A DNA stretch of 64,000 bases, taken from assembly GCF_001189845.1 (NCBI RefSeq), contig NZ_LFLZ01000019.1, positions 1 through 64,000 of the forward strand, read 5' to 3'. The number at the start of each line of letters is the position of its first letter. Positions within the stretch are counted from its first letter, which is position 1. Made by a program: the position numbers and the translations under genes. The notes beneath the pieces are model-generated. The model worked only from the letters and a program-made list of their open reading frames with translations. It was not told the DNA's origin and ran no database searches. Source of the stretch: Bradyrhizobium tropiciagri. Lineage in GTDB: Bacteria > Pseudomonadota > Alphaproteobacteria > Rhizobiales > Xanthobacteraceae. Shown here in pieces: positions 61,366 through 64,000 of the stretch.

Positions 61366-62090
61366 CCGAGCCACTCCATCACCGCGCTCACGCTTTCGGC
61401 CCGCGGCCTATCGGGCAGCGTCGGCCGCGTGATCATGATGACAGGAAGGCCGACGGTGCGGGCGGCGTCGATCTTCGCGCGTGCGCCGGTGCCGCCGGAG
61501 TTGCGTGCGACGATCCATTCAAAGGCGCGCGCGCGCATCATCTCGATCTCGGCCTCGAGCGTGAACGGTCCGCGCGAGACGATGACGTCGGCATCGGGCA
61601 ATGGCAGCGTTTCACCTGGTGGGTCCACGAAGCGCAACGTATAGGCATGCTGCGGCCGGGCACCGAACGGTGCGATATGCTGGCGGCCGATTGCGAGAAA
61701 CACATTGGCACGGCGCTCCGGCAAGGCCGCGACCGCGGCTGCGACGTCCGCGACCTCGATCCAGCGGTCGCCGGGGGTCCTCTCCCAGGGCGCGCGTTCG
61801 AGCGCGAGCAACGGCGTCGCGGTTTGCGCACAGGCGGCGATCGCGTTGCGGCTCATGTCGGCCGCGAAGGGATGCGTCGCGTCGATCACATGCGAGATGC
61901 CTTCGCCCCGCAGATAGTCGGCAAGACCGCTGATGCCGCCGAAGCCGCCGATGCGGGTCGGCAGAGGTTGTTCGGCAGGAGCAGCGGTGCGGCCGCCATA
62001 GGAATAGATCGCGTCGATGCCCGCGCGCGCGATCGCAGCGGCAAGCAAATTGGCGTCGGCCGTTCCGCCCAGGATCAGGGCGCGTATCAT
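61341..62090 (-). CDS. cobK: Precorrin-6A reductase CobK
   Basis: A 249-residue NADPH-dependent reductase. MIRALILGGTADANLLAAAIARAG at the start, GISHVIDATHPFAADMSRNAIAAC near 66-90 and VIVSRGPFTLEAEIEMMRARAFEWIVARNSGGTGARAKIDAAR near 170-212 are diagnostic. The start is ATG 62090; the cobL ATG on the other strand is at 62089, so the two starts share bases (CATG). The gene is antisense to the surrounding cob operon. Confidence 0.94.
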   Translation of the reverse strand: MIRALILGGTADANLLAAAIARAGIDAIYSYGGRTAAPAEQPLPTRIGGFGGISGLADYLRGEGISHVIDATHPFAADMSRNAIAACAQTATPLLALERAPWERTPGDRWIEVADVAAAVAALPERRANVFLAIGRQHIAPFGARPQHAYTLRFVDPPGETLPLPDADVIVSRGPFTLEAEIEMMRARAFEWIVARNSGGTGARAKIDAARTVGLPVIMITRPTLPDRPRAESVSAVMEWLGHRTCLGA

Positions 62091-63270
62091 GGGTAATCCC
62101 TGGTTGACCATCATCGGCATCGGCGAAGATGGCCTTGCGGGGCTGTCGGACGCAAGCCGAAAGGCGCTTGATGAAGCGGAGGTGGTTTTCGGCGGTGAAC
62201 GCCATCTTGCGCTGGCCGGCATCACCGACCGGGGCCGCGCCTGGCCGGTGCCGTTCGATGCCGACATCGTGCTTCAATGCCGCGGTCGTCCGACCGTGGT
62301 GCTCGCCTCGGGCGATCCGTTCTGGCACGGCGCCGGTGGAACCCTTGTCGAGAAACTGCAGGCCAGAGAGTGGATCGCGCATTCCGCGCCGTCGACGTTC
62401 TCGCTGGCCGCGGCGCGTCTGGGTTGGCGGCTCGAGAATGTCGTCTGCCTCGGCCTTCATGCCGCGCCGTTCGAACGGCTGCTGCCGCATCTTTCGCGCG
62501 ATGCACGGATCATCTGCCTGGTGCGCGACGGCAGAGCGGCTTCCGATCTCGCGCGCTGGCTCACGGAGCGTGGCTGGGGACCGTCGGCGATGTGGACGCT
62601 GTCCGCGCTGGGCGGCCCGCCTGAATCCATCACGCAGCATCGCGCCGACTCCTATGCGGGCGATTCGGGTCATACCCTGGTCGCGGTCGCGCTGGAGGCG
62701 AGGGGAGCGCAAGGACTTGCGCGCAGTTCGGGTCTTCCCGACGCATTGTTTGTGCATGACGGGCAGCTCACAAAGCGGCCGGTCCGTGCGCTTGCGCTGT
62801 CGGCGCTTTCGCCGCGGGCCGGTGAGCGACTGTGGGATATCGGCGCCGGCTCCGGCTCGATCTCGATCGAATGGGCGCTCTGCGGCGGAACGGCGATCGC
62901 GGTCGAGGCGCGCGGCGAACGCACCGCCAATATCCGCAGCAATGCCACGAGCTTCGGCCTGAGCCACCGGATCACCGTCATCGAGGGCGAGGCGCCCGGC
63001 ATCCTGTCGGATCTCGCGGCACCCGATGCCGTATTCATCGGGGGCGGCCTCGATGCCGATATGTTCGATGCGCTCTGGTCGCGGATCGCGCAGGGAGTGC
63101 GGCTGGTGGCGCACGCGGTGACCCTGGAAACCGAGGCGCTACTCTCCGATCTGCACCGGCGCCATGGCGGCGAACTGATGCGCCTCGAGATCGCGCAGGC
63201 CGAGCCGCTGGGCCGCTATCGTTCCTGGAAGGCCGCGCGGCCGATCGTGCAATGGAGCGTGATCAGATGA
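62089..63270 (+). CDS. cobL: Precorrin-6Y C5,15-methyltransferase (decarboxylating) CobL
   Basis: A 393-residue fusion of CbiE-type and CbiT-type methyltransferase domains. The N-terminal half has TIIGIGEDGLAGLSDASRKALDEAEVVFGGERHL and VVLASGDPFWHGAGGTL near 70-86. The C-terminal half has the SAM motif RLWDIGAGSGSISIEWAL near 245-262. It methylates C5 and C15 and decarboxylates the acetate side chain. Its stop overlaps the cobE start. Confidence 0.94.
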   Translation: MGNPWLTIIGIGEDGLAGLSDASRKALDEAEVVFGGERHLALAGITDRGRAWPVPFDADIVLQCRGRPTVVLASGDPFWHGAGGTLVEKLQAREWIAHSAPSTFSLAAARLGWRLENVVCLGLHAAPFERLLPHLSRDARIICLVRDGRAASDLARWLTERGWGPSAMWTLSALGGPPESITQHRADSYAGDSGHTLVAVALEARGAQGLARSSGLPDALFVHDGQLTKRPVRALALSALSPRAGERLWDIGAGSGSISIEWALCGGTAIAVEARGERTANIRSNATSFGLSHRITVIEGEAPGILSDLAAPDAVFIGGGLDADMFDALWSRIAQGVRLVAHAVTLETEALLSDLHRRHGGELMRLEIAQAEPLGRYRSWKAARPIVQWSVIR

Positions 63271-63635
63271 AGGTCGCCGGTCTGGGATTCACGAGCAAGG
63301 CCAGCGTCGCATCCTTGCGCGAAGCCCTCAATGCCGCCGGCGGCTCCGAAGGCCTTGCGGCGGTTGCCACGGTGAGTGACAAGGCGGATGCGGTGGCATT
63401 GAAAGCGCTGGCACAGGAATTGGGGTTGCCGATCCGCGGGATTCCCGCCGAGATGTTGGCGGAGATCGAAACGATGACGCAGTCAGAACAAATCGCTGTC
63501 AGGTTCGGCACCGGCTCCGTCGCTGAAGCCGCGGCGCTCGCGGCAGCGGGACGAGGCGCGCGCCTGACTTCAGCTCGACGCGTCTCGCAGGATCGGATGG
63601 CGACCGCCGCGATCGCGGAAGGAGACGGTGGATGA
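63267..63635 (+). CDS. cobE: Cobalamin biosynthesis protein CobE (CbiG C-terminal type)
   Basis: A 122-residue protein. It starts MKVAGLGFTSKASVASLREALNAAGG and has VATVSDKADAVALKALAQELGLPIRGIPAEML and GTGSVAEAAALAAAG, the CobE/GbiG-C fold pattern. The biochemical role is not firmly set; in related loci it sits with cobM as here. Overlaps are ATGA at both ends (cobL and cobM). Confidence 0.9.
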   Translation: MKVAGLGFTSKASVASLREALNAAGGSEGLAAVATVSDKADAVALKALAQELGLPIRGIPAEMLAEIETMTQSEQIAVRFGTGSVAEAAALAAAGRGARLTSARRVSQDRMATAAIAEGDGG

Positions 63636-64000
63636 TGGTGCATTTCATCGGCGCAGGGCCAGGCGCCGCCGATCTTCTGACCTTGCGCGGACGCGATCTC
63701 ATCGCCTCGTGTCCGGTCTGCCTCTATGCCGGATCGCTGGTGCCTTCAGGCGTGCTGGCGCATTGCCCAAAGGATGCGCGCATCGTCAACACGGCATCGA
63801 TGTCGCTCGACGAGATCATCGCCGAGATCGCGGCGGCGCATGCGGCCGGTAGGGACGTCGCGCGGCTGCATTCGGGCGATCTCGCGATCTGGTCGGCGAT
63901 GGGCGAGCAGCTGCGCCGGTTGCGCGCGTTGCAGATTCCGTATTCGGTGACGCCCGGCGTGCCCGCTTTCTCTGCGGCCGCGGCGGCACTGGAGGCTGAG
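63632..64000 (+). CDS. cobM: Precorrin-4 C11-methyltransferase CobM (5' part)
   Basis: The open frame from ATG 63632 runs to the window end (123 codons of about 255 expected). MVHFIGAGPGAADLLTLRGRDLIASCPVCLYAGSLVP and VARLHSGDLAIWSAMGEQLRRL and VTPGVPAFSAAAAALEAE match CobM. It overlaps the cobE stop by ATGA. It methylates C11 of precorrin-4. The gene is cut only by the window border. Confidence 0.92.
   Translation, partial: MMVHFIGAGPGAADLLTLRGRDLIASCPVCLYAGSLVPSGVLAHCPKDARIVNTASMSLDEIIAEIAAAHAAGRDVARLHSGDLAIWSAMGEQLRRLRALQIPYSVTPGVPAFSAAAAALEAE

Noticed and set aside
1..64000. CRISPR arrays, prophage, insertion sequences, tRNA genes
   Set aside because: No regularly spaced identical repeats, no integrase or transposase frames and no tRNA-like cloverleaf with CCA-adjacent stem were recognised by eye.

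Overview
The window looks like a chromosomal segment of a Bradyrhizobium-like alphaproteobacterium (Nitrobacteraceae). The pointers are high GC with strongly biased codon use, a form IC (red-type) RuBisCO operon with cbbX, the oxygen-dependent cobalamin route (CobG/CobN/CobW type), a ChvE-GguAB sugar importer, aerobic CoA-dependent aromatic catabolism, and the short palindromic intergenic repeats common in this group. I see no phage, insertion sequence, CRISPR array, rRNA or tRNA gene. Taxonomy is inferred from gene content only.

Layout. (1) 176-8354: a LysR regulator divergent from a ribose-type ABC import operon. One permease is fused to a SMP-30/strictosidine-synthase-like beta-propeller, followed by a second free propeller protein and a double-NBD ATPase. 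(2) 8630-19912: an aerobic 2-aminobenzoyl-CoA (anthranilate) catabolic cluster: fused monooxygenase/reductase, SDR, enoyl-CoA hydratase, RidA, a FAD monooxygenase, a cupin, an orphan binding protein, a MarR regulator, an alpha/beta hydrolase and a CoA ligase. Four related operator-like sites tie the cluster together. (3) 19969-24069: an EmrAB-type efflux pair divergent from a TetR regulator with a perfect palindrome between them, plus a SnoaL-like protein. (4) 24312-26072: a hybrid PAS sensor kinase. (5) 26157-35971: cbbR divergent from cbbFPTALSXY, the Calvin cycle operon. (6) 36579-41362: chvE-gguA-gguB and an IMPase-family phosphatase. (7) 41690-46333: a LacI-controlled set (binding protein, Baeyer-Villiger-type monooxygenase, cupin) with two matching LacI-type operators. 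(8) 46469-64000: cobalamin synthesis and cobalt uptake: cobU-bluB-small ORF-cbtB-cbtA on the minus strand; cbiB-cobC on the plus strand; cobQ and cobO on the minus strand; then a B12 riboswitch leading DUF1636-cobW-cobN-cobG-cobH-cobI-cobJ-(cobK antisense)-cobL-cobE-cobM, the last cut by the window end.

Four otherwise intact genes (ridA, the CoA ligase, cbbF, cobO) each carry one frameshift. In all four, adding a single C to a GC dinucleotide on the coding strand (giving GCC) restores the full family-length protein. This common signature points to sequence or assembly error rather than four pseudogenes, and I annotate them as full-length loci with a shift.

The most unusual items are the permease/beta-propeller fusion transporter, the shared operator code of the aminobenzoyl-CoA cluster, a RidA protein placed where the pathway makes an enamine, the LacI regulon, the small gene wedged between bluB and cbtB, and cobK lying antisense inside the cob operon with its start codon overlapping that of cobL.
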